19,383 nucleotides of DNA from Candidatus Dadabacteria bacterium. GTDB lineage: Bacteria > Desulfobacterota_D > UBA1144 > Nemesobacterales > UBA2774. A model generated the notes under the pieces. It was not told where the DNA came from and did not search any database. It was given only the letters and a program-made list of their open reading frames with translations. Both the position numbers and the translations under genes were made by a program. The stretch is from positions 1 through 19,383 of the forward strand of contig JAHKKQ010000017.1 of assembly GCA_020027805.1 (NCBI GenBank). Reading direction: 5' to 3'. Below, one piece after another: positions 1-7,277 of the stretch; the stretch's first letter is position 1; every line of letters starts with the position of its first letter.

Positions 1-3000
1 GTCAGGTTGCTCCGCTGGAAGAAGTTCATACCCATCATGCGGATTTGCGAGCCCGTTTTGTTGCTTGCTTCATCTTGGGTAAGAAATTGGCGGTAAAGCG
101 GCACTCCGTAGCAGAATGAGCTCCCGCAGTCGCTGTTCCAGAACGCGTTACTATCGTCGCACGAGTTGTCCTTGGGTGGGATAGATGCGCAATTACTGTC
201 ATCGGCGCACGGCTTCTTGTCGATTTTACACACCCCGCCGCAGTTCTTTTTAGCCACACAGCCGGGATAAACCACTGTCGTCACATAGTCATAAGGGCTC
301 GTTTTGGCCGTGCCTTCGGATTGGCACTCGATCGTCTCGGTCGGAGCGTTAAAGAACGCGTCCTCGTTTACGGAGATCGTATTCTTTAGACCGGTGAGCG
401 AGCCGTCGTCGTCGTTGAGTATTGTCTGCCTGTCTATAGCCGAGAAATTACCGAACGATCCCCCGAAACCTTCGGGGTTGTTTAATGAGAAGGTACAGTA
501 ATTTTGTTTCACGCGTTCATCGTCGCTCTGAAACGCGAACTTACTGCCCTGTACGAACAGCGGCTCTATGACGAAGTGACGTATGTCCACGCTGTCCCGG
601 AAGTAGAGGTTCGCCGAGTGGAAAGCAGGAGGATAGTAGAATCCGTTCGGCTGTTTCCACGCGATCGCCGCGTGCGGAAGGAAACACTGCTTCTTCGTTT
701 TATCGTACGGCATGAGCGGGACGCCGCCGTACATGGAATTCGTATTATTTACGCAGTTCCCCTGCCCGACGTTACACTTATCGTTAGGGAAAAAGGTCTT
801 TTTTATATCGAAGAAGGCGTTCGAGTCTTCGTAGCTGGGGCCGTCGTAGATATTGAACAAACGCTGGTTATTGGCGAAGTTGCTCAGCGGGATGGCCAGG
901 CCCTCGTCTTCCAGTAAACAGTAATTACCGACCGGGGCATTATTGTCTTTTCGTCTTGCACATTTAAGAGATGTGCTATCATTTACAGGCCCGGCGCTTG
1001 ACGCTAGCGGGTTATTGGGCTGTGTCTGCCCTATAAATACGTTCTGCCTCGCGAGCTGCCACTGTCCGGGGACAAAATTCGACTCCGTATAGTCGCCTCC
1101 AGTCACGAACGTGAGCCCCGCGTTCTGCACGTCGGAGATCACGCTGTTTATGACCAGATACCACTGCGGGCGGAGCCACATGGCGGAGAAGTTCGTCTCG
1201 GTCCAGTTAAAAGCCGTCGTAAACCGGTCGAGCACCGCGACCGCGCAATTCGCCCGTTCTCCCGCGGAGCAAGTGTTAACACTGCTGCAGTCCGTACTAT
1301 TACAAAAAGTCGGACGGTGCAGATTCCCGAGCCTCGGATAGTACCTCTCTTTCGACTTGTCATCCTCCGGTTTCGGGGAAATGTTGCCCACGGTAACAGG
1401 CTGTAAGACCGGGGCTTGCGGGTCTAATGGACCTCCGACGCCGTTACAGATACTGATATCCCCCGTGGTGTTGAATGCGGTCATCGCCGACGCGCAGTAA
1501 TTGCCCTTGAAATTCTTGAGCGGCGTGTTTCCCTCCTTGCCGCTAACCTGCTGCGAGGCGTATGACTCCCACTTCTGGTCGAGGGACATGCCGCTTATGG
1601 CGCCCGGGAGCCACCAGTAGCATATGCCGCAGGAGTTCGCCCCCGCCGCCATGTTGTATTCGAAATCGTTCCATCCGTTCATTATCCAGAATACTGCGGG
1701 CTGCCTGTAATCGCTGTGGTAGGGGACGATATTTGTAACTTCCTTGTTTCCGGTATACGCCAGGATTCCCGGCACATTCCGCGGGTTTTGCACGTTTTGT
1801 ATAGCCGCCCGGGCGAATATGCCTATGTTCGAATATAGCTTGTTGTCGGTCTCCGTCCCGTCCTCGAGGTAATATCCGTGCCCTATCGACTTCCAGCCCA
1901 CGTTCCTCGCGGCGGTCACGTTCTGCGTGCCGTGGAACGTAATCCACCTGGTCATGGATTCGTTTATCGAGCTGTCTTTTACGAACGTATTGGCCGGCGT
2001 TTTACGCAGAAGGTGCAGGTGAACGGGGTAGCGTCCTTTTCTTCCGCCCTGTCCGAGCTGGTAGAACTCGACGCCCTGAACCTGAACCTGCTTGATACCC
2101 TGCCTGAACATTGTATGGCCGCCGTAAAAGCCCGTGGGGAAGCAGTCGAACTTGCATGTCCTCCCCGCCTCGGCCGGAATCGTGTCGCTAGCCGACACTA
2201 TGCGTATGCTCCTTGTCAGGAGCGCGACCGCCGCGCGCGTCTCCGCGAGCGCCTTCCCATTGTCGGCCCCGCCGTTCGCTAATTTGATATTGAGACTCAG
2301 GCGCTTAAGATCATCACTCTGAAAGTTGAAGTCAGTATCAGGGTAAGTATCCCCGTTATGCACCCACCTGAGGCCGCACTTGCCCGCGTCCAGCGGTTTC
2401 TTATCGCACCCTGCCGGCGGCTGATTGGTTTTCGGATCTATTATCGTGACACTCAGCTTCCTCGGACCCTCTTTCTCTATAATCTGCAGCTCTTCGGAAT
2501 GCCCCGGCAGATAGTCCGTGGTTGTGACCACGATCCTGTCACCGGCCTCCCAGTCCACGTCGCGGTCGAGGAATATAGTGGTTTTGGTAGCGTCCTTGTC
2601 GTTCTTTAGCCTGATCCAGCTCGTCCCCGAATCCCAATTATCCACTTTGTCCTTATATGTCGCGCCTTTTTTGCCGAAGAGCTCAATCGTCCCGCCGTAA
2701 GATACCGCGAAGACCTTCCTTCCGAAGAACCCCGTTTCACCCTGTGCGTTATCGTGATTCGTGTATTGGTAGAAACGATCCTTAACGTCTCCGGGGAGCG
2801 TAACCTGGGATCCCCCGTTCGAGTCCCAAACGGCCTTGTCTATGCCGCATGGAGGGTCAGAGGAAGTCTGCTGGGGGCTTCTGCACGTGATGCCCGTCTT
2901 GTCGGCGTCGCTCCCGTAGAGGTGTATGGTGAGGACCCCTTTATTGGTCCCGAAAGGTGTTTTTGTCGTGCCTGCCAATATCAGCCCGTCTTTCTCAACC

Positions 3001-4133
3001 AGTATCGATTTGGCCCAGAAATGCGTCTCCCCGCCGGTGTCCGCGAAAACTAGTACGCCGTTTTTTATAATGTTTACATTCTGGTAGAGGAATACACCCG
3101 CCGGCACATCACATCTGGCCGATATCAGAAGGTCCTTGGTGCCGTCTCCCGGCGTGAGCCTGTCGAGCTGGCATGTATCCGTCTCGGCGGCGCTAAGATC
3201 GGCTCCCGGTTCGCTTACGTCCCCTGTATCCGCCTCATCACGTCCGGCGTTTGCGAGAAACGCCCCCGAGGTGACGTTATCGCCGAAAAAGGCCCCCGTA
3301 ATATCCGCGCCTTCCATGTTTGCAGCCGTGAGATCGGCGTCAGAAAGGTCCGAGTTTATCAGCACCGCGTTCGTGAGGTCGGCCCCCGAAAGCGTAGCAC
3401 CCACAAGGATTGCCCCCGTGAGGTCCGCGTTCCTGAGCTCCGCCCCTGACAGGTTAGCCCCCCTCAGGTTCGCGTTCGCAAGTATCGCGTCGTTCAGCTT
3501 AGCCCCCTCCAGGTCCACACCGCTGAGGTCGGCGTTGAAAAGGTTTGCGCCGCTCAGGTCGCAACCCGCGCACTTATCCGTGTCGAGGAACGTCGATATA
3601 TTATTCAATGTCTCGTCCGACGCAGTGCTGAGCGTCGATTTCCCGCTCTCGGGAACTATGAACACCGCCACGTTCTTCTCCGTCTCCGCGTCGTGATACA
3701 CGCGCATCTCGTAATCCCCGGGCTCCACCACACCCGCAGCGCACTCCCCGTTCGCGTTCACCTGAAGGGTCTCCACCCCTTCGTCGTTCACCAGCACCAT
3801 GTAATGACCCGCGTCCTTGTTACGGTCCTCCCAGCAGAACGTCTGCTCCATGGAGGTCTCGTACCTGTATGGAATAATGTCGTACCCCTTCCCTCCCGTG
3901 TCCTTCTCCAGCACGTTACAGTCCCGGGACTCGAGCAGCACGACCACTATGTCCTCGTCGGGAAGCGCCACCAGACCGGGGTCCGTCACGAAGTCGTTCT
4001 CCGTACGAACGCTCAGCGAATCGGAGCTCCCTTTCACAGGTTTGTTAAATCTGGATGGTCCTAATATTAAGAAAATCGCTAGTAATGAAATGATGAAAAT
4101 AACGAGAGGGACGTACTTCCTTGATTTTGTCAC
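1..4133 (-). CDS. G8-domain, CEMIP/TMEM2-like surface protein with pentapeptide repeats (3' end outside window)
   Basis: The frame is open for 1377 codons and leaves the window before a stop. In order it shows a short basic N-terminus and one hydrophobic anchor (residues 8-25), then a beta-rich segment. Pentapeptide repeats of the A(D/N)LxG type cover residues about 189-283. A G8-like domain begins near residue 340 and is followed by the typical VDWEAGDRIVV segment at 526-537. A right-handed beta-helix core carries the CEMIP-family hallmarks RYPVHLHL (701-708) and GHGYYLEDGTETDN (751-764). The C-terminal half is rich in cysteine and asparagine. CEMIP and TMEM2 relatives bind or cleave hyaluronan in animals. 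Bacterial members are mostly uncharacterised, so the substrate is unknown, although a large extracellular polysaccharide-acting or adhesive protein is likely. I chose the GTG at 4133 because AAAGGAGG lies 9 nt before it. The ATG at 4142 abuts that ribosome site with no spacer. Confidence 0.85.
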   Translation of the reverse strand, partial: MTKSRKYVPLVIFIISLLAIFLILGPSRFNKPVKGSSDSLSVRTENDFVTDPGLVALPDEDIVVVLLESRDCNVLEKDTGGKGYDIIPYRYETSMEQTFCWEDRNKDAGHYMVLVNDEGVETLQVNANGECAAGVVEPGDYEMRVYHDAETEKNVAVFIVPESGKSTLSTASDETLNNISTFLDTDKCAGCDLSGANLFNADLSGVDLEGAKLNDAILANANLRGANLSGAELRNADLTGAILVGATLSGADLTNAVLINSDLSDADLTAANMEGADITGAFFGDNVTSGAFLANAGRDEADTGDVSEPGADLSAAETDTCQLDRLTPGDGTKDLLISARCDVPAGVFLYQNVNIIKNGVLVFADTGGETHFWAKSILVEKDGLILAGTTKTPFGTNKGVLTIHLYGSDADKTGITCRSPQQTSSDPPCGIDKAVWDSNGGSQVTLPGDVKDRFYQYTNHDNAQGETGFFGRKVFAVSYGGTIELFGKKGATYKDKVDNWDSGTSWIRLKNDKDATKTTIFLDRDVDWEAGDRIVVTTTDYLPGHSEELQIIEKEGPRKLSVTIIDPKTNQPPAGCDKKPLDAGKCGLRWVHNGDTYPDTDFNFQSDDLKRLSLNIKLANGGADNGKALAETRAAVALLTRSIRIVSASDTIPAEAGRTCKFDCFPTGFYGGHTMFRQGIKQVQVQGVEFYQLGQGGRKGRYPVHLHLLRKTPANTFVKDSSINESMTRWITFHGTQNVTAARNVGWKSIGHGYYLEDGTETDNKLYSNIGIFARAAIQNVQNPRNVPGILAYTGNKEVTNIVPYHSDYRQPAVFWIMNGWNDFEYNMAAGANSCGICYWWLPGAISGMSLDQKWESYASQQVSGKEGNTPLKNFKGNYCASAMTAFNTTGDISICNGVGGPLDPQAPVLQPVTVGNISPKPEDDKSKERYYPRLGNLHRPTFCNSTDCSSVNTCSAGERANCAVAVLDRFTTAFNWTETNFSAMWLRPQWYLVINSVISDVQNAGLTFVTGGDYTESNFVPGQWQLARQNVFIGQTQPNNPLASSAGPVNDSTSLKCARRKDNNAPVGNYCLLEDEGLAIPLSNFANNQRLFNIYDGPSYEDSNAFFDIKKTFFPNDKCNVGQGNCVNNTNSMYGGVPLMPYDKTKKQCFLPHAAIAWKQPNGFYYPPAFHSANLYFRDSVDIRHFVIEPLFVQGSKFAFQSDDERVKQNYCTFSLNNPEGFGGSFGNFSAIDRQTILNDDDGSLTGLKNTISVNEDAFFNAPTETIECQSEGTAKTSPYDYVTTVVYPGCVAKKNCGGVCKIDKKPCADDSNCASIPPKDNSCDDSNAFWNSDCGSSFCYGVPLYRQFLTQDEASNKTGSQIRMMGMNFFQRSNL

Positions 4134-4193
4134 GGCAGGCATCCTCCTTTAGATTAAAGAGAGCTCGGGATATTAACCCCAGCCAAAATTGTA

Positions 4194-4223
4194 ATTTTAC
4201 AGCTCGTGTCTTGTCATTGTCAA
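4194..4223 (-). promoter_or_regulatory. Sigma-70 promoter of the G8-domain protein gene
   Basis: Reading the minus strand, a perfect TTGACA -35 box (4223-4218) is separated by 18 nt from TAAAAT (4199-4194). Transcription would start near 4187, giving a leader of about 54 nt that ends in AAAGGAGG and the GTG start. Prediction by inspection only. Confidence 0.55.
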
Positions 4224-4323
4224 TTTCTGCACGGCAAATTAATAAGCAATTTATTACGGGCGCAATTCCATAATCGATGCCTGATAAATTTCATTAGCGG
4301 GAGCAAGCCCGGCGCATCAACAC

Positions 4324-4343
4324 AATACATATTAATACATATT
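4324..4343. repeat. Tandem 10-bp repeat, two copies
   Basis: AATACATATT occurs twice head to tail with no mismatch, and a third copy starts but breaks after AAT. It sits in the AT-rich gap between the surface-protein gene and the release-factor-like gene. It may be only a low-complexity feature of this decayed stretch. Confidence 0.5.
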
Positions 4344-4362
4344 AATTACGAACTCTTAATAA

Positions 4363-4443
4363 CATGATGAGTTCATTAATGATAATTATAATCTCGAGAA
4401 AGAAATCGGCGGCTACAAGCTCTATAAAGTGAAGGAACAATAG
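4363..4443 (+). pseudogene. Possible C-terminal remnant of a lost gene
   Basis: A frame with no stop for 26 codons ends at TAG (4441-4443) and reads like a natural protein tail, closing with EIGGYKLYKVKEQ. It has no start codon, and an in-frame TAA lies immediately upstream (4360-4362). Tails of this form (a beta hairpin, then YKLYKV) occur at the ends of some membrane glycosyltransferases, but that identity is a guess. The surrounding 4143-4456 gap is AT-rich and otherwise holds only the promoter of the leftward surface-protein gene and a 10-bp tandem repeat, which fits an eroded gene. Confidence 0.3.
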
Positions 4444-4456
4444 GGGCAGTCGGGAT

Positions 4457-4822
4457 TTACTCAGGCATGGACTTCGCTCTCGCTCTCCTCTCCCTCCTCT
4501 TCTTCTGCTTCCGAAGCTTCTCCCTCTTGACCCCCTCCGGGGAAGGCTTGCCGGATACCCTCTCCTCGATCCTCGAGACCAGCACCCTCCGCGCGAGAAA
4601 CCGGTTGAGCCCCTGGGAGCGTTCTTTGTCCGCCCTGACCATGATTCCCGTCGGGAGATGCTTCAGCCGCACGCATGTGGAGACCTTGTTGACGTTTTGC
4701 CCGCCGGGCCCGCCCGACCTGAGAAACGTCTCCTCAAGGTCTTTTTCATGGACGCCCAGCTCCGCCATCCTGTCTCTCAGGGCTTTTTCCTTCTCCGGTC
4801 TCACGCCGAATTTGCTTGTCAT
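4457..4822 (-). CDS. Release-factor-like GGQ-domain protein (peptidyl-tRNA hydrolase type)
   Basis: This 121-residue protein is a single RF-1 domain. The catalytic loop is at residues 35-47 (RSGGPGGQNVNKV), with the GGQ tripeptide at 40-42 that hydrolyses peptidyl-tRNA ester bonds in the ribosomal peptidyl-transferase centre. The stop-codon-reading domains of RF1 and RF2 are absent. A highly basic tail (residues about 100-118) resembles the ribosome-binding tails of ArfB and of mitochondrial MTRFR (C12orf65), which act in rescue of stalled ribosomes. The core sequence looks closer to the MTRFR-like bacterial family than to ArfB, so I give no symbol. The upstream small membrane-protein gene is 94 nt away on the same strand and could be cotranscribed. 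No strong ribosome site precedes the ATG. Confidence 0.85.
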   Translation of the reverse strand: MTSKFGVRPEKEKALRDRMAELGVHEKDLEETFLRSGGPGGQNVNKVSTCVRLKHLPTGIMVRADKERSQGLNRFLARRVLVSRIEERVSGKPSPEGVKREKLRKQKKRRERRARAKSMPE

Positions 4823-4916
4823 CTCGCATCAGACTCTAACAGATCGGGGTTTATCCAAAAGCATAAAACAAACCGACATTATCATGACAGACGGAGCCGA
4901 AATCACTTATGCCGGT

Positions 4917-5126
4917 CTATTCCTGGTCAAGAAGGGTCTTCTCCTGGTTCTCGATGAGCTTCGACCTGTCTTCCTTGAGCTTCCTTACATTTTTTGTCGT
5001 ATGAGCCATCTCCTGCAGATAGGAAGTCGAGGTTTCGCGCCTTTCCCCGAGATGCCCAAAGAGCTTCGATATGCCGAAAACCGCTATAATAACAATGATA
5101 ATTCCGACCACCGTCTTCCAGCTCAT
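4917..5126 (-). CDS. Small single-pass membrane protein
   Basis: The product is about 69 residues. It has one N-terminal transmembrane helix (roughly residues 4-22 of the ATG form, VVGIIIVIIAVFGI) followed by a charged, probably helical cytoplasmic or coiled-coil tail ending in EKTLLDQE. I do not recognise the family. I chose the ATG at 5126 over the in-frame TTG at 5132. A near-consensus promoter ends 6 nt before the ATG, so transcription would begin at the A of that ATG and would exclude the TTG. No Shine-Dalgarno sequence is visible, which fits a leaderless message. The gene is divergent from bolA, and the release-factor-like gene follows 94 nt downstream. Confidence 0.55.
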   Translation of the reverse strand: MSWKTVVGIIIVIIAVFGISKLFGHLGERRETSTSYLQEMAHTTKNVRKLKEDRSKLIENQEKTLLDQE

Positions 5127-5132
5127 ATCCAA

Positions 5133-5161
5133 AGTATAGGTTTCTGTTCCACGCTTTACAA
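5133..5161 (-). promoter_or_regulatory. Leaderless-type promoter of the small membrane protein gene
   Basis: On the minus strand TTGTAA (5161-5156) and TATACT (5138-5133) are 17 nt apart. The usual start point, about 7 nt past the -10 box, falls on the ATG at 5126, so the mRNA would carry no leader. Prediction from spacing and consensus only. Confidence 0.5.
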
Positions 5162-5184
5162 CATACCGTGCGGCGGCCCGTTTC

Positions 5185-5212
5185 TTGAAAGGGGTCTAAA
5201 AACATATATACT
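5185..5212 (+). promoter_or_regulatory. Leaderless-type promoter of bolA
   Basis: TTGAAA (5185-5190) and TATACT (5207-5212) are separated by 16 nt, each one base from consensus. The expected transcription start (5219-5220) coincides with the A of the bolA ATG at 5220. No ribosome-binding site lies at a working distance: the nearest purine run, AAAGGGG, is about 25 nt upstream and inside the promoter. Confidence 0.55.
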
Positions 5213-5219
5213 AACCACG

Positions 5220-5456
5220 ATGGATCCGAAGGAAATCAAGGCTATGATAGAGGCCGGCATGCCGGGCTCCTCAGTCGATGTGGACGGGGACGGAACACAC
5301 TTCGAAGCGGTTATTGTTTCAGGCACATTTGACGGGAAGACGCTGCTCGAGCGCCATCAGCTGGTATATAAAGTCCTTGGCGACGCCATGAAGGAAAGGA
5401 TTCATGCGCTATCGCTCAAGACCTATACCCCCGAGCAGTGGGAAAAGATTAAATAG
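5220..5456 (+). CDS. bolA: BolA/IbaG-family protein
   Basis: This 78-residue protein has the BolA fold signature: an N-terminal helix, the acidic DVDGDGTHFEAVIVS strand (20-34), FDGKTLLERHQLVYKVLGDAM (37-57) and the C-terminal IHALSLKTYTPEQW (61-74). His27, His46 and His62 are candidate [2Fe-2S] ligands shared with a monothiol glutaredoxin. BolA-Grx4 heterodimers traffic and sense iron-sulfur clusters, and the grxD gene 70 nt downstream makes that role very likely. The short length and the ending TPEQWEKIK look more like IbaG/YrbA than classic BolA. The frame stays open far upstream, but the conserved start and the promoter both point to the ATG at 5220. Confidence 0.88.
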   Translation: MDPKEIKAMIEAGMPGSSVDVDGDGTHFEAVIVSGTFDGKTLLERHQLVYKVLGDAMKERIHALSLKTYTPEQWEKIK

Positions 5457-5465
5457 AAGTCCGGG

Positions 5466-5485
5466 GCCCGGATAATCGGGCTTTT
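5466..5485 (+). terminator. Weak intrinsic-terminator-like hairpin between bolA and grxD
   Basis: GCCCG (5466-5470) pairs with CGGGC (5477-5481) around a 6-nt loop, and TTTT follows directly (5482-5485). The stem is only 5 bp, so partial attenuation rather than full termination is likely. It would leave more bolA than grxD message. Confidence 0.35.
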
Positions 5486-5526
5486 CAATTTGTTGCAGCC
5501 TTTTAAGGCATCGGGAGGCAGTAAAA

Positions 5527-5847
5527 ATGGAAAACGTACTCAAGAAAATAGACTCGCAGGTCGCGAAGAATAAAGTGATTTTATTTATGAAAGGAACCAG
5601 GGAGATGCCGCAGTGCGGATTTTCCGCGAAAGTCGTGCAGATTCTCAATTCCTACGGGGTTGACTACGAAACCGTCGACGTGCTTGCCGATCCCGAAATC
5701 AGGCAGGGGATCAAGGAGTATTCCCAGTGGCCCACACTCCCCCAGCTATTCATCGGCGGAAAGTTCATCGGCGGATGCGACATATGCGTCCAGATGAATG
5801 AGTCCGGGGAGCTCGAGCCCATACTCAAAGACGCCGTGCGGGAATAA
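5527..5847 (+). CDS. grxD: Monothiol glutaredoxin, Grx4 type
   Basis: This 106-residue glutaredoxin carries the monothiol CGFS site (Cys30-Ser33), the cis-proline motif WPTLPQLFIGG (68-78) and the glutathione-binding GGCDI (82-86). Lys22 precedes the active site as in the family. CGFS glutaredoxins bind a glutathione-ligated [2Fe-2S] cluster and pass it to apo-proteins, alone as homodimers or with BolA, whose gene is directly upstream. Length and motifs are complete. A GGGAGG ribosome site lies 8-9 nt before the ATG. The stop is a single base from the converging stop of the ECF sigma gene, so the two transcripts must overlap at their 3' ends. Confidence 0.95.
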   Translation: MENVLKKIDSQVAKNKVILFMKGTREMPQCGFSAKVVQILNSYGVDYETVDVLADPEIRQGIKEYSQWPTLPQLFIGGKFIGGCDICVQMNESGELEPILKDAVRE

Positions 5848-5848
5848 T

Positions 5849-6538
5849 CTAGCCGTTATAGAGCTCCGAATAATATTCCGATAGCTTGTCCCTCAGGAAG
5901 AGCCTCGCTCTCAACACCCTCGATTTCACTGCCGGCACGGAAAGCTTCAGTATCCTCGAAATTTCCTTACTCGTGAGTCTTTCAATATCCTTCATGTGAA
6001 AGACCACCCTGTATTCCTCGGGCAGCTCGCCTATGGCCCTTTCTATCAGCTTCGTCCCCTCCTTTCCCAGGAGCTGCGAATCCGGCCTGCCGCTCCAATC
6101 CCTCTCCTCGACCCCTTCGAGCACGCCGTAGTCGTTATAGGGCTTATAATCGTCCAGGCTCAGCTCCTTCTCGCTGCTCCTTCTCGAATTCCTTATATAC
6201 ATGAAGCTCGCGTTCGAAGCGACTCTATAGAGCCAGGTCGAAAACCTGGACTCTTTCCTGAACGTTGACAGTTTTTCCACGAGTATGAGAAACACCTCCT
6301 GTAGTATTTCCTCGGCGTCGTTCTGGCTGCTCGTTATCCTGTAGGCGAGCCTGTAGACCTTGTCCCCGTACCTGTTCACGAGCTCGTTAAACGCCTCTTC
6401 ATCACGCCGGGCAACGTACAGGCTCACGAGGTCCTCATCCGTGAGGTCGCTTACACCGCGCTCGCCCCCCCAGCCGGTTTTATTCCCGAGGCTCAACACC
6501 GAAATCATCCTTTCATGAGCAGATCTATCAGATTTCAT
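5849..6538 (-). CDS. ECF-type RNA polymerase sigma factor
   Basis: From the ATG at 6538 the protein is 229 residues. Sigma region 2 spans about 48-122 and includes DAEEILQEVFLILVEKL and the promoter-melting segment FSTWLYRVASNA. Region 4 spans about 167-222 with the helix-turn-helix TSKEISRILKLSVPAVKSRV. The absence of regions 1 and 3 places it in the ECF group, RpoE-like. The N-terminal extension of about 40 residues is longer than usual. No anti-sigma gene is adjacent, and control may instead come from the TetR protein encoded just upstream, whose operator-like palindrome lies in front of this gene. I chose 6538 because AGGAG lies 8 nt upstream. An in-frame ATG at 6601 with AAGGGG is the alternative and would place the palindrome inside the coding region. 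Confidence 0.85.
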   Translation of the reverse strand: MKSDRSAHERMISVLSLGNKTGWGGERGVSDLTDEDLVSLYVARRDEEAFNELVNRYGDKVYRLAYRITSSQNDAEEILQEVFLILVEKLSTFRKESRFSTWLYRVASNASFMYIRNSRRSSEKELSLDDYKPYNDYGVLEGVEERDWSGRPDSQLLGKEGTKLIERAIGELPEEYRVVFHMKDIERLTSKEISRILKLSVPAVKSRVLRARLFLRDKLSEYYSELYNG

Positions 6539-6562
6539 AATTGCATCTCCTGATTCAATAAT

Positions 6563-6582
6563 ATAGTTGACCGGTCTGTTTA
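6563..6582. promoter_or_regulatory. TetR operator-like palindrome in front of the ECF sigma gene
   Basis: The 8-bp perfect palindrome GACCGGTC (6569-6576) is preceded by TATAGTTGACC (6562-6572). The same 11 bases recur in the TetR promoter at 7257-7267. Operators of many TetR repressors have a central ACCGGT or ACCNNGGT core. The site lies between the TetR stop and the ECF start and likely governs ECF transcription. Confidence 0.5.
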
Positions 6583-6612
6583 TTTTTTGACAAAAGGACA
6601 TATATAAACCCC

Positions 6613-7242
6613 TTAACCCACTGAATACGCTTCCGCCGTATCCGTTCTTGATATACAGAGTTGTAATACCCCTTCGCCGAGCCTTTTTAACATGTATGGG
6701 TCGTTAAATGTCTTACCCAGCAATATCATCCCTTCGATATAGGCGACCATGGCCAGCGATGTGGCAGCAGGGTCCGTTTTAGGGGGGAACACGCCCTCTT
6801 TGACGGCTTGAATAATTACCATTTCTAAATACTTGGTCCACTCGCAGAAAATCACCTCTATTTTCTTCCTTATCCCCTCGTCCTGAGTGCTCAGCTCAAG
6901 GGCCAGGTTCCCGAACCCGCAGCCGGTCATACATCCCGTGCAGTCCTTCCTGCTGGACTGGTGTTCATAAGACATCCTGAGCAGTGTCTCAAACTTATCG
7001 AGTGTCGAAGCATCGGAATTAAAAACCGGGTCGAGTGTCTCTTCCTTGAATTTCTTCCATATCAGATCTAGGGCCTCCAGAGTGAGGTCGCGCTTCGAAG
7101 GAAAAAAATGATAGAAACTCCCCTTCTTTACCCCTGCGTGCTCGCAAAGCTCCTGAACCCCCACCGCGTTGTAGCTGCGTGTCCCTATGAGCTCTATTGC
7201 GCTGTTTATGAGGTTTTCCTTTGTGTCGCTCGTGCGTCCCAT
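6613..7242 (-). CDS. TetR/AcrR-family transcriptional repressor
   Basis: This 209-residue protein has a TetR N-terminal DNA-binding domain with the helix-turn-helix at about 28-47 (VQELCEHAGVKKGSFYHFF), followed by an all-helical ligand-binding domain. The segment CTGCMTGCGFGNLALELS (101-118) matches the GC-x-x-GNLALELS hallmark of the AcuR/YxaF-like C-terminal group but has two extra cysteines, giving Cys101, Cys104 and Cys108. AAGGTG lies 9 nt before the ATG. Its own promoter overlaps an operator-like palindrome, which suggests autorepression. A second copy of the motif precedes the downstream ECF sigma gene. The ligand cannot be told from sequence. A thiol- or metal-sensitive signal is possible given the cysteines. 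Confidence 0.92.
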   Translation of the reverse strand: MGRTSDTKENLINSAIELIGTRSYNAVGVQELCEHAGVKKGSFYHFFPSKRDLTLEALDLIWKKFKEETLDPVFNSDASTLDKFETLLRMSYEHQSSRKDCTGCMTGCGFGNLALELSTQDEGIRKKIEVIFCEWTKYLEMVIIQAVKEGVFPPKTDPAATSLAMVAYIEGMILLGKTFNDPYMLKRLGEGVLQLCISRTDTAEAYSVG

Positions 7243-7261
7243 TTAACTCAACACCTTATAG

Positions 7262-7277
7262 TTGACCAGTTGGTAAA
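7262..7277. promoter_or_regulatory. TetR operator-like palindrome over its own promoter
   Basis: TTGACCAGTTGGTAAA is an imperfect inverted repeat in which six of eight positions pair across the centre. It covers the expected transcription start (near 7271) of the TetR gene. It shares the 11-base block TATAGTTGACC with the site at 6562-6572. Confidence 0.5.

Noticed and set aside
304..3696. Several plus-strand frames across the left third, including a repetitive serine/alanine-rich one at 3136-3696
   Set aside because: They are antisense to the continuous minus-strand G8-domain frame. The apparent repeats mirror the pentapeptide repeats of that gene.
4140..4142. ATG start for the G8-domain protein
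   Set aside because: It directly abuts AAAGGAGG with no spacer. The in-frame GTG at 4133 has the normal 9-nt spacing.
4467..5219. Long in-frame extension upstream of bolA
   Set aside because: The frame is open only because it runs antisense to the release-factor-like gene. The BolA family starts at 5220 and a promoter lies just before that ATG.
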